Shown here: positions 34,673 to 45,009 of the stretch, piece after piece | Layout: each line of letters begins with the position of its first letter | How positions within the stretch are numbered: position 1 is the stretch's first letter | Source: Guadua angustifolia | Taxonomy: Eukaryota; Streptophyta; Magnoliopsida; Poales; Poaceae | NCBI GenBank assembly: GCA_036346375.1 | Contig: CM070502.1 | Location: forward strand, 22,730,924-22,794,923 | Direction of reading: 5' to 3' | Length of the DNA stretch: 64,000 bases | Translations under genes and position numbers: made by a program | Notes under the pieces: model-generated | Told to the model about the DNA's origin: nothing | Database searches by the model: none | The model's input: the letters and a program-made list of their open reading frames with translations, nothing else

Positions 34673-35188
34673 CTACAGAGGGAATGAAGGGCTTGTATAA
34701 GTGCTCGATGAGCACTCCCGCCGGAGCGGGTATTTGGGAGGAACCGACCTTTGAAATATGGTCGGCCAGGGAATTATCCTTCTTGGGATGTAGAGTACTT
34801 CAAAATTCCTAAAGTACTTCTCCATCTTACTCACTTCAACCAAGTAAAGCGCCATTGAGTTATCGGAATACTGATACTCCTTATTGACTTGGTTGATGAC
34901 CAACTGTGAATCGCCTCTCACAGTTAGTCGCTGGACTCCGAGCGCTTTGCATGCTCATAGCCCAGCCAGGAGGCCTTCATACTCTGCCCCATTATTGGTC
35001 GCGGCAAAGTGTAATTGAATGGCGTACTGGAGTTGATCTCCCTGGGGGGATACAAGCACAACTCCAGCCCCCGAGCGCTCGTAGGCTCGAGACCCATCGA
35101 AGTACATGGTCCAACAACCTTCTTCAGATCTATCGAGCTTTGTAGCGGGTGGCACCGGATTTGTCCATTCCATCACAAAGTCTGCCAA
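34673..35188 (-). pseudogene. Second RNase H (archaeal-type) of Gypsy element 2
   Basis: The minus strand reads WTMYFDGSRAYERSGAGVVL, then QLHFAATNNGAEYEGLLAGL (35188-34955), then MRGDSQLVINQVNKEYQ (34921 on). The Asp of YFDGS, the Glu of AEYEG and the Asp of GDSQL are the RNase H catalytic set. A stop or shift separates the two pieces. Confidence 0.85.
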
Positions 35189-35191
35189 GAT

Positions 35192-35740
35192 CTAGGATTT
35201 GATCGCTGTACTAGCTGAGAAATGGATATCAAACTCGGCGAGCTCTATGGCCCATTTTGCTATTCGACCACTGGTGTCTTGATTTCTTAGGATCTCCCTA
35301 AGTGGAAAGTTGGTCGGGACTACGACCTTATGGGCTTGAAAATAGTGGCGCAGCTTTCTGGAGGCCATGAACAGGGAGTACAAGAGCTTCTGGACCTCGG
35401 GGTATCGCTCCTTTGGTCCATGCAAGACCTCACTGACATAGTAAATTGGTGCTTGCACCCATCTCTTTCAGCTGTTAACAGGTGCTTACGACTCTTGAGG
35501 TTCTTTGCTTGATACTAGCAATGATGTTTCCCTCGACCTTGGTGTGGTTAAGACAGATGGACTGGACAGATACTGCTTCAGCTCTTCGAAAGAGCGATTT
35601 GCTTCTTCTATCCATGTGAAACCATCATGCCTGCGGAGCGCCTTAAAGAAAGGTAGCCCACGCTCACCTAACCGGGAAATGAAATGACTTAGAGCCGCCA
35701 TGCATCCGGTCAAAACTTGGACCTCCTTCACGCAACTGGG
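35192..35740 (-). pseudogene. RNase H linked to reverse transcriptase, Gypsy element 2
   Basis: The minus strand encodes CMAALSHFISRLGERGLPFF, then FEELKQYLSSPSVLTTPRS (35731-35486), then APIYYVSEVLHGPKERYPEV, SRKLRHYFQAHKVVV and REILRNQDTSGRIAKWAIEL (35458-35192). The frame breaks once between the two pieces. Confidence 0.85.
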
Positions 35741-35743
35741 TGG

Positions 35744-36500
35744 TCACATTCTTTCAATGGCTTTAATCTTTTCTGGGTTTGCCCCGATACCTTGTGGGCC
35801 GATCATGTAGCTGAGCATCTTGCCCACCCTTACCCTAAAGACACACTTTTCAGGATTAAGCTTTATTCGATGCCTGTTGAGGTTACAAAAGGTTTCCTCA
35901 AGGTCGGATACATGACTTGAGGTGAGCTTGCTTTTGACCACTATGTCATCCACATAGACCTCTAGATTTTGACCTATTTGATTTGGGAAGGTCTTTTGCA
36001 TCAGACGTTGGAAGGTCGCTCCAGCGTTCCTAAGACTGAAAGACATGGTCGTATAGCAAAACGTGCCGAATGGGGTAATGAAGGAAGTCTTCTCTTCATT
36101 TTCAGGTGATATGCTGATCTAATGGTAACCCGAGTAGGTGTCCAAAAAGCTCATCACCTGGGACTCCGCTATTGCATCAACCAACTAGTTTATGTGTGGT
36201 AGCGGGAAATTATCCTTAGGACATGCGGCGTTCAGGCTGGTATGGTAGACACACATGCGCCACTTGCCTCCCTTCTTGACAATGACCGGGTTCGCCAGCC
36301 ATTCCGAATGCTCAACTTCCCGGACGAAGCCGGCCTTAAGGAGCTTGTCGAGTTCATCCCGGATAATTGTTTGCTTTTTCAGGGAAAAATGCTTGAGCTT
36401 CTGCCGCACAGATTTCTTATCAAGCCGAACAGCTAGCCTGTGCTCGATTACTTCCCTTGGGACTTCGGGCGTGTCGAACGGCTCCCAGGCGAATACGTCC
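35744..36500 (-). pseudogene. Reverse transcriptase of Gypsy element 2, stops present
   Basis: Minus-strand pieces: KQTIIRDELDKLLKAGFVRE, KGGKWRMCVYHTSLNAACPK, PLPHIN then stop, SGYH then stop, GTFCYTTMSFSLRNAGATFQ, EVYVDDIVVKSK and LNPEKCVFRVRVGKML. The YVDD box is intact, but the conserved VDYTSLN-type Asp reads VYHTSLN. The stops after PHIN and SGYH stand where Gln is usual (CAG to TAG). Confidence 0.88.
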
Positions 36501-36730
36501 GCATTCTTCCGGAGGAAAGTAATGAGCTCGAGTTCTTATTTGGGATCTAAGGAAGATCCTAAATGCACGACCTTGGTCGGATCCTCGCTGCTTAGCGGGA
36601 CCACCTTGGTTTCTCCTCCTGGCTGGAGGGCAACTTTTGGCCAGGAATTCTTTGGCTTTTGGTCGGGACCGCGCTGAGGCAACTGCCCCACCATGTCAAG
36701 TGACTTTTTGTCACAATTCAGGGCCGCCTT

Positions 36731-37090
36731 CTAGTTCCTTTTTACGATGATTACCCTATTTGAACTGGGAACCTTCAAGCATTGGTACGCATAATACGTA
36801 GCAGCCATAAACTTGACAAGAGTCGGCCTGCCGAGGATGTCATTATAGGCTGACTCAAAATCGACTACTTCAAAGGTGATCATCTCCGTTCGGAAGTTGC
36901 TCGAACTCTCGAACGTGACGGGCAAGACGATCTGGCCAAGGGGCTTGACCGAGGTGCCCGGAATGATTCTGAAGAAGGGGACCGCTATGCTTTTGATCTT
37001 GGATCGAGGAACTTGCATCTCATCCAGGACCTTGAAGGAAATGAGGTCCAAAGAACTCCCGCCATCAATGAAGACTCACCCCACCGTAGT
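36731..37090 (-). pseudogene. Protease of Gypsy element 2
   Basis: The active-site stretch VFIDGGSSLDLISFKVL is readable at about 37077-37027, just after an in-frame TGA that fits a CGA-to-TGA change. It continues GTSVKPLGQIVLPVTFE, AYNDILGRPTLVKFMAATYY and CLKVPSSNRVIIV to 36731. Confidence 0.85.
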
Positions 37091-37126
37091 ATTTCTGATG
37101 GTCAGATTCACGACCAAAGAGAGTTT

Positions 37127-39071
37127 CTAAGGCTTGGTCATTCCATGGGGACAATCATCCTTGGAGAAAGTGATGGGCAGTTCAGACCACCTGAGCTGCT
37201 GCACGGGGGGCTTGCCTTGAGTGACGTGGTGTACTTCCCGTGCTGCCTCCTTCAAATCCCTGTGGTATTTGTAGGCCGAGGAGCCCCCGAATATTACTGC
37301 AATATGATTGCGGGGCTCCTGGTACTCCATGTCTTCGTCGTCTTCATCTACGGGCCCTTTGCCCTTATTCTTGCTGCTCTCCCTTCTCTAGGAGTGTGGG
37401 CATAGTGCCCTTGCCATTGTAGAACCTTTCCAAGTGAAATGCCCAGGTCCTGCAATTATGAAGATCGTGCCTGTAGGCTTGATGAAGAGGGCAAAAACAA
37501 TCGTTTGGCAGAATACCTTGGCCACTGCGATCTTGAATGTCGCGAACTTGGTCGTTGCGATTTTGGTCATTCTGTGCATTGAGGTGGTCGAGCCCTGCCT
37601 CTCTCTGTTCTTTGTATTTGTGGAGCCCGTGGCGAATGATGTGATGGCGCCACCATGCTCGTATGAGCGACCTCTTCTTCTTCTTAATCTTTTTCTCCAC
37701 GGAGTATGGATTCTTCTTACTCGTGGAGCCTTCTAAGACCGGTTGAGGCGGCAACTTGCCTTCGTCCAGCATCTTCTTCCACTGGTCTGCCTCATCGGCA
37801 TTTGCATATCGGTCGGCCATTCAGAACAACTCGTTGGCCGTCAGGTCTGGATGGATCTCTAGATCTTGCGTGAAGCGGATATCCCGAACTCCAAACTTGA
37901 AGGCACGGACGACCGCTTCATCTGAAATGCTCGGAATTGAATTCCTTACCTTGATAAATCTCTGGACAAAATGTCTGAAGGACTCCCCCTCGGTCTAGAT
38001 CAAGCACTCGAGGTCACGCTCCTTGCCTGGGCGAATGTAGCAGCTTTGAAAGTTTGCCCGAAGCGCCTCACTGAGTTGCCTCCATGAGCGGATCGATCCC
38101 TCTTTTTGGTTGAAGAGCCACATCCGAGCAGCTCCATCCAAGACCATGGGGAGGAAGTTGGCCATAACTCATTTATCCCCTTCAGCTGCCAGAATTACAG
38201 TGGAGTAAATTGAGAGGAACTCATCTGGATTTTGAGTCCCGTTAAACCTTTCAATATGATCGGACTTGAATTTGCTCGGCCACGAAACGTCACGGAGGGA
38301 TGCTGAGAAAGCTCGGCACCCGATGGCCGGGCTGTCGCGATGATCCCTCCGAGCATGGTGACCACGACGGTCACTGCCGCGATGACCCCCCACACGAGGA
38401 CCAAGGCGAGAGAATACCTCTCCATATCAATGCGGCGGAGACCGCTCCGAGGTTGAGTATTCGGTGTGCCCATGACTGGATTGAGCATACCTTTGACCCC
38501 GCGAGGTTATCCGGGAATCGCTCTGAACATCCTCGCGGTACCGATCATACTTCCTGCGGCCTTCCCGAGCAAGACTTCGGGAGTCACCGTGTTGGGAGCG
38601 AATTGGAGAATGACGCCGATTATCTTGAGAAACGCTCCGGGCTTCCTTGTTGCAAGGGGATCCTGAATGCTTCATGTCGGTGGCGAGTTTCTCCAGATTT
38701 TCGGCTACGACCGCACCCATTGCCTCTAGGTCCACCTGATTGGGAAAATTTCGAAGGCCGTGCACGACCGTTGCTATAGCCTGCAACCGTTCAACGCTCT
38801 GCGGAACGGGAGGGGGTGATCTTGGCCGTCAGTCGCGCACGTGCTCCGGCGAAGGGTGCCCGCGTGAGCTCCCGCGAGTTGAGGATTCAGCCCTGGCGCC
38901 CATCTTTTCTCGAGCTTGGCGACGGATGCTCGCTAGGATTCTGTTCAGAGACGCCTCCAGATGGCTCTTGGCTGCCTCGTAGTGACGATGACGAGCAGCC
39001 CCTGAGGATTCAACCTTGGGATCTTTTTCTCCTCTCGCCATGTTGACATCGCGAGAGTACAGAGACATCAA
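37127..39071 (-). pseudogene. gag of Gypsy element 2, with stops
   Basis: The minus strand reads a charged N-terminal part with KSHLEASLNRILASIRRQAR (39071-38829). The core follows: HIERFNGTQNPDEFLSIYS, MANFLPMVLDGAARMWLF and REGS/RSWRQLSEALRANF-like text (38290-38050). Then come FRHFVQRFIKVRNSIPSIS and MADRYANADEADQWKKMLDE (37820 on). A zinc-knuckle-like CPLHQAYRHDLHNC lies at about 37500. In-frame stops stand at EGDK-stop-VMANF, CLI-stop-TEG and NELF-stop-MADRY, all explainable by single C-to-T or G-to-A changes. Confidence 0.85.
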
Positions 39072-39277
39072 GGCGACATCATGGTGTCTCCTCGCACTGC
39101 AGCAGCCGGGGAAGGACTCCCAGGCTCAGTGTGACCTTCTGGGTCAGCCACACCAGCTACGTCTTCATCGGCGTAGTACATGTCATCATCTTCAACATCG
39201 TTGAAGGCGCAAAGGTCTTGACCATACTGAGAATTCGGCATCTTCAGGGATTCTCCACAAAAGGATTCATCAGTCAA

Positions 39278-39297
39278 TCCCCACGGACGGTGCCAGC
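39278..39297 (-). promoter_or_regulatory. Primer binding site of Gypsy element 2
   Basis: Immediately inside the 5' LTR the minus strand reads GC then TGGCACCGTCCGTGGGG. The TGGC start, place and length fit a tRNA primer site. The tRNA is not assigned. Confidence 0.7.
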
Positions 39298-40013
39298 TGT
39301 CGACGTTTGGAAAATGGGTTCCTCGCCGAATTTACTTGTTGATTGAGGGATCAACTAGGGCCCCTTTTCCACGGAGAGTTTACGTTCGAAGAATGCTATT
39401 AGGATGTTGTACTCGAAAGGACAGTGGACAAGGAATTTTTATACTGATTCGGGCCTCTCACGATCGAGATAACAACCCTACGTCCAGTGATTTTGCTATT
39501 GCTTGGATTCTTACATAAGGGGTTGTTTGCAATGTGTGTGTATGCTCTCTTTTTCCTCTTTCTTTTCTATGATCTACCAAAGGAGTATTTATAGGCGACT
39601 GCAGCAACTATAACCAAATAACGCGCCATTACTATGCTTGAACGTAGATGTAACTGTCTCCCCTGATTTTCGCCATACTGTGTCGTGGACATTATGGGCT
39701 TAGATCGTGGCTTAATGGTCTTTTGAACTGCAGCATAATTATCGTCACGCCGTCTTTATGGATCAAACAGGACCTGCCAGACATGCTCGGGATTTTGCCT
39801 CGACCCTGACCGACCGCTGCGCGCGCCCGAAAAAGCATGCTCGGGGAATTAAGGCACATGTTCGGGGATGAGCTTAAGCATGGTTGGGGCGGACCCTCTA
39901 GCCAACACATCCGAAGATCATCCTCGAGGATACCATCCGAGGGTATGCATGGTCAGCCGAAAACCGACTGCCGGGGTACAGTAGTCTTTATGGAAATTAT
40001 CCAATCCCCGACA
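39298..40013 (-). repeat. 5' LTR of Gypsy element 2 (716 bp)
   Basis: Matches 25531-26243 along its length, from TGTCGACGTTTGG to CCCCGACA. The TATA-like box on the minus strand is the complement of TATTTATAGG near 39586-39595. Like the other LTR it contains repeated GCATGCTCGGGG phrases. Confidence 0.9.
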
Positions 40014-40110
40014 AGTTTGTTGTAGGATAATCGCGTGTAGCAGGATGAATTCGATGCCGTGTAGATTGTCGCTGGCAGACGATCACGATCGGTACCCACG
40101 GTAGAGTTTC

Positions 40111-40430
40111 ATGCTGATAACATGTTGTAAAACGTAGTCGTTCACCCGCTCGAATCGACTGCACGTAAGTAAGAATACGCGAATCAAGAATCAAGAATAC
40201 ATATAATATAGGGATGAAAATCTCTCTCTTTATTAGATTGATTAATTACAATAAAAAATATCCAATATATATAAAAAAATTTAAATTTATCCACATAGAT
40301 AAGAGATAGAATCCTAAACCGAATACGGTAGCATCCTATGTCGTAACAAAAACACCTCTCCGCATATAAATATACGGGAGAGGCTCTTCTCCTTTCTGAA
40401 TAACCGGAGTCGACGACAGCTCGCCACCAT
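40111..40430 (-). mobile_element. Copia LTR and primer binding site remnant
   Basis: On the minus strand an LTR end in TTACAACA (complement of 40123-40130) is followed by TG and TTATCAGCAT (40120-40111), a primer-site form seen in some plant Copia elements. The AT-rich body with a TATATTTATA box (complement of 40365-40374) reads as an LTR. The outer LTR end is not found, so about 40430 is a guess. The internal region is cut by Gypsy element 2 at 40013. In orientation it could be the 5' end of the Copia remnant at 11221-13110, but that is unproven. Confidence 0.5.
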
Positions 40431-41500
40431 TCCCACCCAGTTCCCAAGGTTGCAACTCCGCAACTTGCGAGAATCAGATGAACCCATCCATCAGATAAAT
40501 TCTAGTACGATGATCGGACTGTATCTTAATTCCGTGTGATCCCGATGCACCTGGGCTACTCTTGATTTTTTTCCCCGCAACTTGGATCTCCTTTTTTTGG
40601 TTGGGCGGATAAGAAGTTTAGGGGAATCTCATGAAATTGGATCGGTTGTTTGACCCTTTTGAGTCGATCTGTGTGGGATAGGAAAGTTCTTTTGTTTGTC
40701 CATGAGTGTTCGTTAGTTCCTCTGGTTCTTTGATGGCGATGGTGTCGTGCGGAGCAGGGGATTGGGACGCTGAATTGGGGAATTGAGGTGTTGGATGTCT
40801 TAAAGATGGGATTTTGTGATCTGGGTGTGGATTGTGTAGTGGAGCTGTAGCTTGTGTTGTCATGATCATGGATCATCTTGATTCACCTTGTTTTTCTTCC
40901 CAGCTTTTGTTGCATTCTGAGTTGGGCATGATCGAGAGTAAGAAAGACCCTTTTGGTGGAAGATTGATCTGTGCTGGTATTGTTTTGGTGATATCATCTA
41001 TGGTCAATTCATGGATTGTCTTGTGCTTGTCAGTCGCCCCTTGGCTCTTGCAGTTTATTCTGATGCTAATTTTGTTGGCCATGTCTTTGATGACTGATAA
41101 GTAACTCTTGAAGAAAAGAAATCATGTGTTGAATTGGGGCACATTACTGAACCTGTATTGTCTGTTTGAGGAGTTGCCATATTGATGCATGCTTGGCTCT
41201 CCTAACTATTGCTGCCATCAGGCATAGCTGCTGAATTATAGGATGCCATTTTTGGCATGCTATATGATTAGTCTGTCTTCAGATAACAACTTAGAGAAAC
41301 AAAAGTGTGTACATGATCACCTAAGTCGTCGTTGCTTTCCTTTAAATGCAGTGAATAACTTCTTTAGTAAGCATAAATGCATTGTCACTTAACTGACAAG
41401 TAGCCATATTACTCAATTGTTTTGTTATTCTTGTCAGACTGAGTTCTCTGCTCCAATTGATCTACATCGCAAGGGCACTGCAAGAATCAGGCAGTTCCCG
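40431..41500 (+). promoter_or_regulatory. 5' region and probable leader intron of the RCC1 gene
   Basis: Upstream of the ATG at 41501 there is a T/G-rich stretch (40560-41430) typical of plant leader introns, ending in an acceptor-like TTGTTATTCTTGTCAG at 41439. A CT-rich leader-like stretch lies at about 40385-40450. TATAAATATA at 40365-40374 could serve as the TATA box but overlaps the Copia LTR remnant. The donor of the leader intron is not clear. Confidence 0.45.
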
Positions 41501-44026
41501 ATGGATGCCACTGCAAGTGGAAACTCACCTGTGATAGAGTTCCACAACGTTGCCGATGAGCCAACCTCTCATTCATCTCCGTTGCATACAGCACTGGAAC
41601 GCTCACAGCGCCATTGCTATGGGAATGGAACCCCAGGTGAATTCCCCCTTGCTGTGTGCCCCTCCATTATCCTCCATGTGCTCTCGGCCTGTGAGCTAGA
41701 CCCTAAAGATCTCGCCGCTCTGGAGGCAAGTCACACACCTATACTCTTATGTTTCCATGTTTTAACGGACGCTGCTACTGACGATGAGCTTCTCTGGCGT
41801 GTCAGGCTACATGTATATTCTTCAGTAAACCTGCAAACTTTGCACCAAACTTTGCGTTATCACTTCCAGAGCTTGCGGCATATGATATGTGCCAGAAAAG
41901 AACCATGTTTAAGCTGATGAAGCAAGAGGAAAGGGAGTGTCTGAAAGAACGGTGTGGGGGCTCTTGGAAGCTTGTTATTAGGTACATTTTGGTTAGAGAG
42001 AGGAATTGCTCTCGGGTGATCGCCGGCCCGGGCCACAGTATTGTTGTCACCACAAATGGAGGTGTATACTCATTTGGGGCGAATTGCTCGGGCCAGCTTG
42101 GCCTCGGGGATACAGAAGACCGGTTCAATCCATGCCTTATTAGGTAATCTGTTGTTTGTTCGTAAATAAGAATTATTCACCAATATCATGAACTGTCATC
42201 TCCTTTTTAGGTCCCTGCAAGGCATCAGAATCATACAAGCTGCAGTTGGATCAAAGCAGACAATGCTTGTGAGTGACACAGGAAGCGTCTATGAATTTGG
42301 GAAGGGTAGCTTCAGGGGTGCGGAGTTCTTTGTGGCTGCTGACACTAGTCACATTACAACTCCTAAGATAGTGGAGTCACTAAAGGGTGTGTTTGTAGTT
42401 CAAGCAGCCATAGGTGGTTATTTCTCTGCGGTTCTATCTAGAGAGGGTAAGGTTTACACTTTCTCATGGGGGCAAGCCGAGAGGCTCGGCCATAATTCAG
42501 ATCCTTCGGATATTGAGCCTCGTCTTCTCTCTGGGCCGCTTGAGGATGTTCTTGTTGCACAAATTTCTGCGGGGAATTGCTATCTCCTTATGTTGGCCCA
42601 CCAGCCAACTGGAATGTAAGTTTCTGCTCCTGTGCCCATTATTCATGACTGATAGTATCATGATTCTATATATTCTCCAAGTTTTGTGGGAAAACAATAG
42701 CATCTTGTCCTTTATGTTGCATGGAATATTCAAAGAATTTAATTTTCTGCCTATTCTTGGTGCTGCAAATTTATACTTTGAATTAGGGCAGAACGCGGTA
42801 ATGCTTAAGAATTTAAAATAGACATCTTATCAATTATCATGGCACACCAGTAGGATTCTTTGATAAATAAAGAATGCAATCTTTAGAAGGAATTTTGAGG
42901 TCTGAATTGTTTGGAATTTGGAGTGTTCATTCTCTGATGATGATAAAAGTTGATCTCTGATTGATCATCATACTTTTCATGTCTGGACTCTGGATGTTTT
43001 TAACAGTGCGTGCCAATATGCAGGTCAGTGTATTCTGTAGGTTGTGGTTTAGGAGGCAAGCTTGGCCATGGATGCAGAAATAACAAGGGCATGCCCAAGT
43101 TGATTGAACATTTTCAGACCTTGAACTTAAATCCGGTTTCAGTTGCAGCTGGCACTTGGCATGCTGCAGCCCTTGGTGATGACGGGCGTGTGTGCACCTG
43201 GGGTTGGGGCCATACTGGTTGTTTGGGACATGGTGATGAGCAATACAAAGCTCTCCCTACGGTAGTAGAAGGATTGAGCAACGTGAAGGCTGTGCATCTC
43301 TCCACTGGTGAATACACCACCTTTGTTGTTGCAGATATTGGGGATGTCTACTCTTTTGGATCTGGTGAATCCTTGAATGTAGGTTTCCAGGTTCGATCCT
43401 TCTCTCTTATTCATACTTGAAAATGCTGACAATTATCTCAAATCAAGAATTAGCCACCCAATAACCAATTGTTGCCTGTTAAACTGATCTTTACTATAAT
43501 GGATGGACCGATGGATCAAATTGCGCCCGTCTTTTACCTTTTTGAAGTTGACTACGTTTGACCAAGTTACTAGTTCTACTAAGTTACCACCTCTGCACTC
43601 ATGCTAGTAAATAGGCTGCAAGAGAAAAGATGAGCCGTGATCTTGACAGATTCATATTAGTCTTGTGAACTAATGGGCTGAAAAGATAGATTTTTTGCTT
43701 AATGCATGTATGTTTCATATCATCATTGTTTTGAAATATCTAATGATTGTTCTCAGGAGGACGACGAAGCAGACAATGCAGATTTTTCAACCCCCAACTT
43801 AGTTGATTCCCTTAAGGTGTTAAATGAAAAGGCTGTACAGATTAGCCCAACAAACGCTTCGTATTGGCTTAACGCAGATACGGGATACTCGCATACATTT
43901 GCGCTCATGGAGTCTGGTAAACTGTATGCCTTTGGGGGAGGGATCAAAGGCCAGCTTGGTGTCAAGCTTGCCGAGGGTCAAGAAAGAGTGCAGAACCCAG
44001 TGTGCGTTCCCATCGATCTCCACTAA
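41501..44026 (+). CDS. RCC1-repeat family protein, five coding exons, 534 aa
   Basis: Exons are 41501-41725, 41806-42143, 42211-42615, 43024-43390 and 43757-44026, joining in frame to 1605 nt. The start MDATASGNSPVIEFHNVADE follows a leader-intron acceptor. The N-terminal part (residues about 50-130) has PLAVCPSIILHVLSACELDP and PANFAPNFALSLPELAAYDM. RCC1 blades follow: GPGHSIVVTTNGGVYSFGAN, GSKQTMLVSDTGSVYEFGKG, GGYFSAVLSREGKVYTFSWG, GTWHAAALGDDGRVCTWGWG, TGEYTTFVVADIGDVYSFGS and SHTFALMESGKLYAFGGGIK. These build a beta-propeller of the RCC1/UVR8 fold. The UVR8 GWRHT motif is not seen, so a photoreceptor role is not indicated; the partner is unknown. The first intron uses GC instead of GT as donor (GAG|GCAAGT), supported by the in-frame joint LEATC. 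The exon 4-5 joint is the least certain. Confidence 0.9.
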
Positions 44027-44348
44027 TTCCACAGGCATTCTGGCAATCGTTTGCGATGATATATGTTCCGCTTCAGCCATTCCGATCACACAGTGAAAGC
44101 AGTGGTAAGCATCTCCTGGATTTCATAGGAGGGACTCATGGTAGGATGTAAATATTAAGGGGGCTTTCCTTTGGTTCATCTGAACTTTTGATGTAACAAG
44201 CTGGTTCTTGGTAGATCCTTATTTGGTCACACTGATTGCGACAATGATACTGCAAGTCCTGACTGGTTTGAACTTAAATCAACGTAATCTGCAACAGTTC
44301 GGTTCGCAGACTAGGTAGATGGTAATCGTTCTCAGTGTTCATGTTCGA
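44027..44348 (+). other. 3' untranslated and downstream region of the RCC1 gene
   Basis: No open frame. It runs from the stop at 44024-44026 to the MITE at 44349 and probably contains the 3' UTR, although no canonical AATAAA is seen before 44340. Confidence 0.45.
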
Positions 44349-44720
44349 TTTTTTGAAATAAATACATTTTAAAAATAATTTTGCAAAAATGATACGCCAA
44401 AAATTTGTCCTTACAAAAGGTTTGCACCTTTGTCACTATTTCAATTAGCGATAAAAGATATATCGCCAAATGAATTGGTGATAGACCTTCTATCACTATT
44501 TGAATTGACGATAGGGTTCTGTTACTAATTCAAATAGCAACAAAAGCGTCAGTCTTGTCGATGAAATGAATTTATGACAAAATAATCCATCGGCTAATTC
44601 AATCTACGATAAAATAGACCTCTGTCGCCATTTCAAATAGTGACGGTGGTGTATTTTTATAATTTTTCTTGTGTATTATTTTTGTAAAATTATTTTTAAA
44701 ATGTATTATTAAAAAAAGAA
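44349..44720. mobile_element. MITE with long terminal inverted repeats, about 370 bp
   Basis: The ends share about 45 bp of inverted repeat, including ACATTTTAAAAATAATTTT on both arms. The interior is built from several copies of a TATCACTATTTGAATTGACGATA-like phrase in both orientations (44440-44640), so it can fold on itself repeatedly. Long TIRs suggest a Mutator-type MITE, but a 9-bp target duplication could not be confirmed. Confidence 0.7.
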
Positions 44721-45009
44721 TTCGTTCAATGTTCTGTATCTGTACCAAAATGCATTGAAATACATGTACGCGGAAGAGTCTAAAAAGAAGTGATACATTC
44801 CAGAACTTAAAATTAGAGCTCTTTAACTATACAATAAATTTATATTATAGACCGTTCATTATTTTATCTAATAGAACAAATTAGCTAGTATTTATTTATA
44901 TTTTTCTAATAGTACAGTAGTCACCATGGTGCAACGAAATTTCTTGGTGATCCTATAGCAGTGCGAATACATCAGATCGCGAAATTCGTATGGAAGATTG
45001 CCGCTGTAC

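Larger units (their letters stand above)
25531..40013 (-). mobile_element. Gypsy (Tat-type) LTR retrotransposon, 14.5 kb, with nested insertion
   Basis: LTRs at 25531-26243 and 39298-40013 both begin TGTCGACGTTTGGAAAATGG on the plus strand and are close in length (713 and 716 bp). The 5-bp flanks are GGTTT and AGTTT, a one-mismatch target duplication. On the minus strand the order is gag, protease, reverse transcriptase, RNase H, second RNase H and integrase. Then comes a plus-strand antisense gene before the 3' LTR. Gag to RT carry scattered stops, while integrase is an uninterrupted frame. A 3-kb LTR-like insertion at 28167 splits the antisense gene. Two RNase H copies and the antisense ORF support the Tat lineage. 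Confidence 0.92.

Noticed and set aside
25526..40018. Perfect target duplication for Gypsy element 2
   Set aside because: The flanks are GGTTT and AGTTT, one mismatch, so only an imperfect duplication is claimed.
41501..44026. Calling the RCC1 gene UVR8
   Set aside because: The propeller blades are RCC1-type, but the GWRHT tryptophan motifs of the UV-B receptor are not seen and the N-terminal extension differs.
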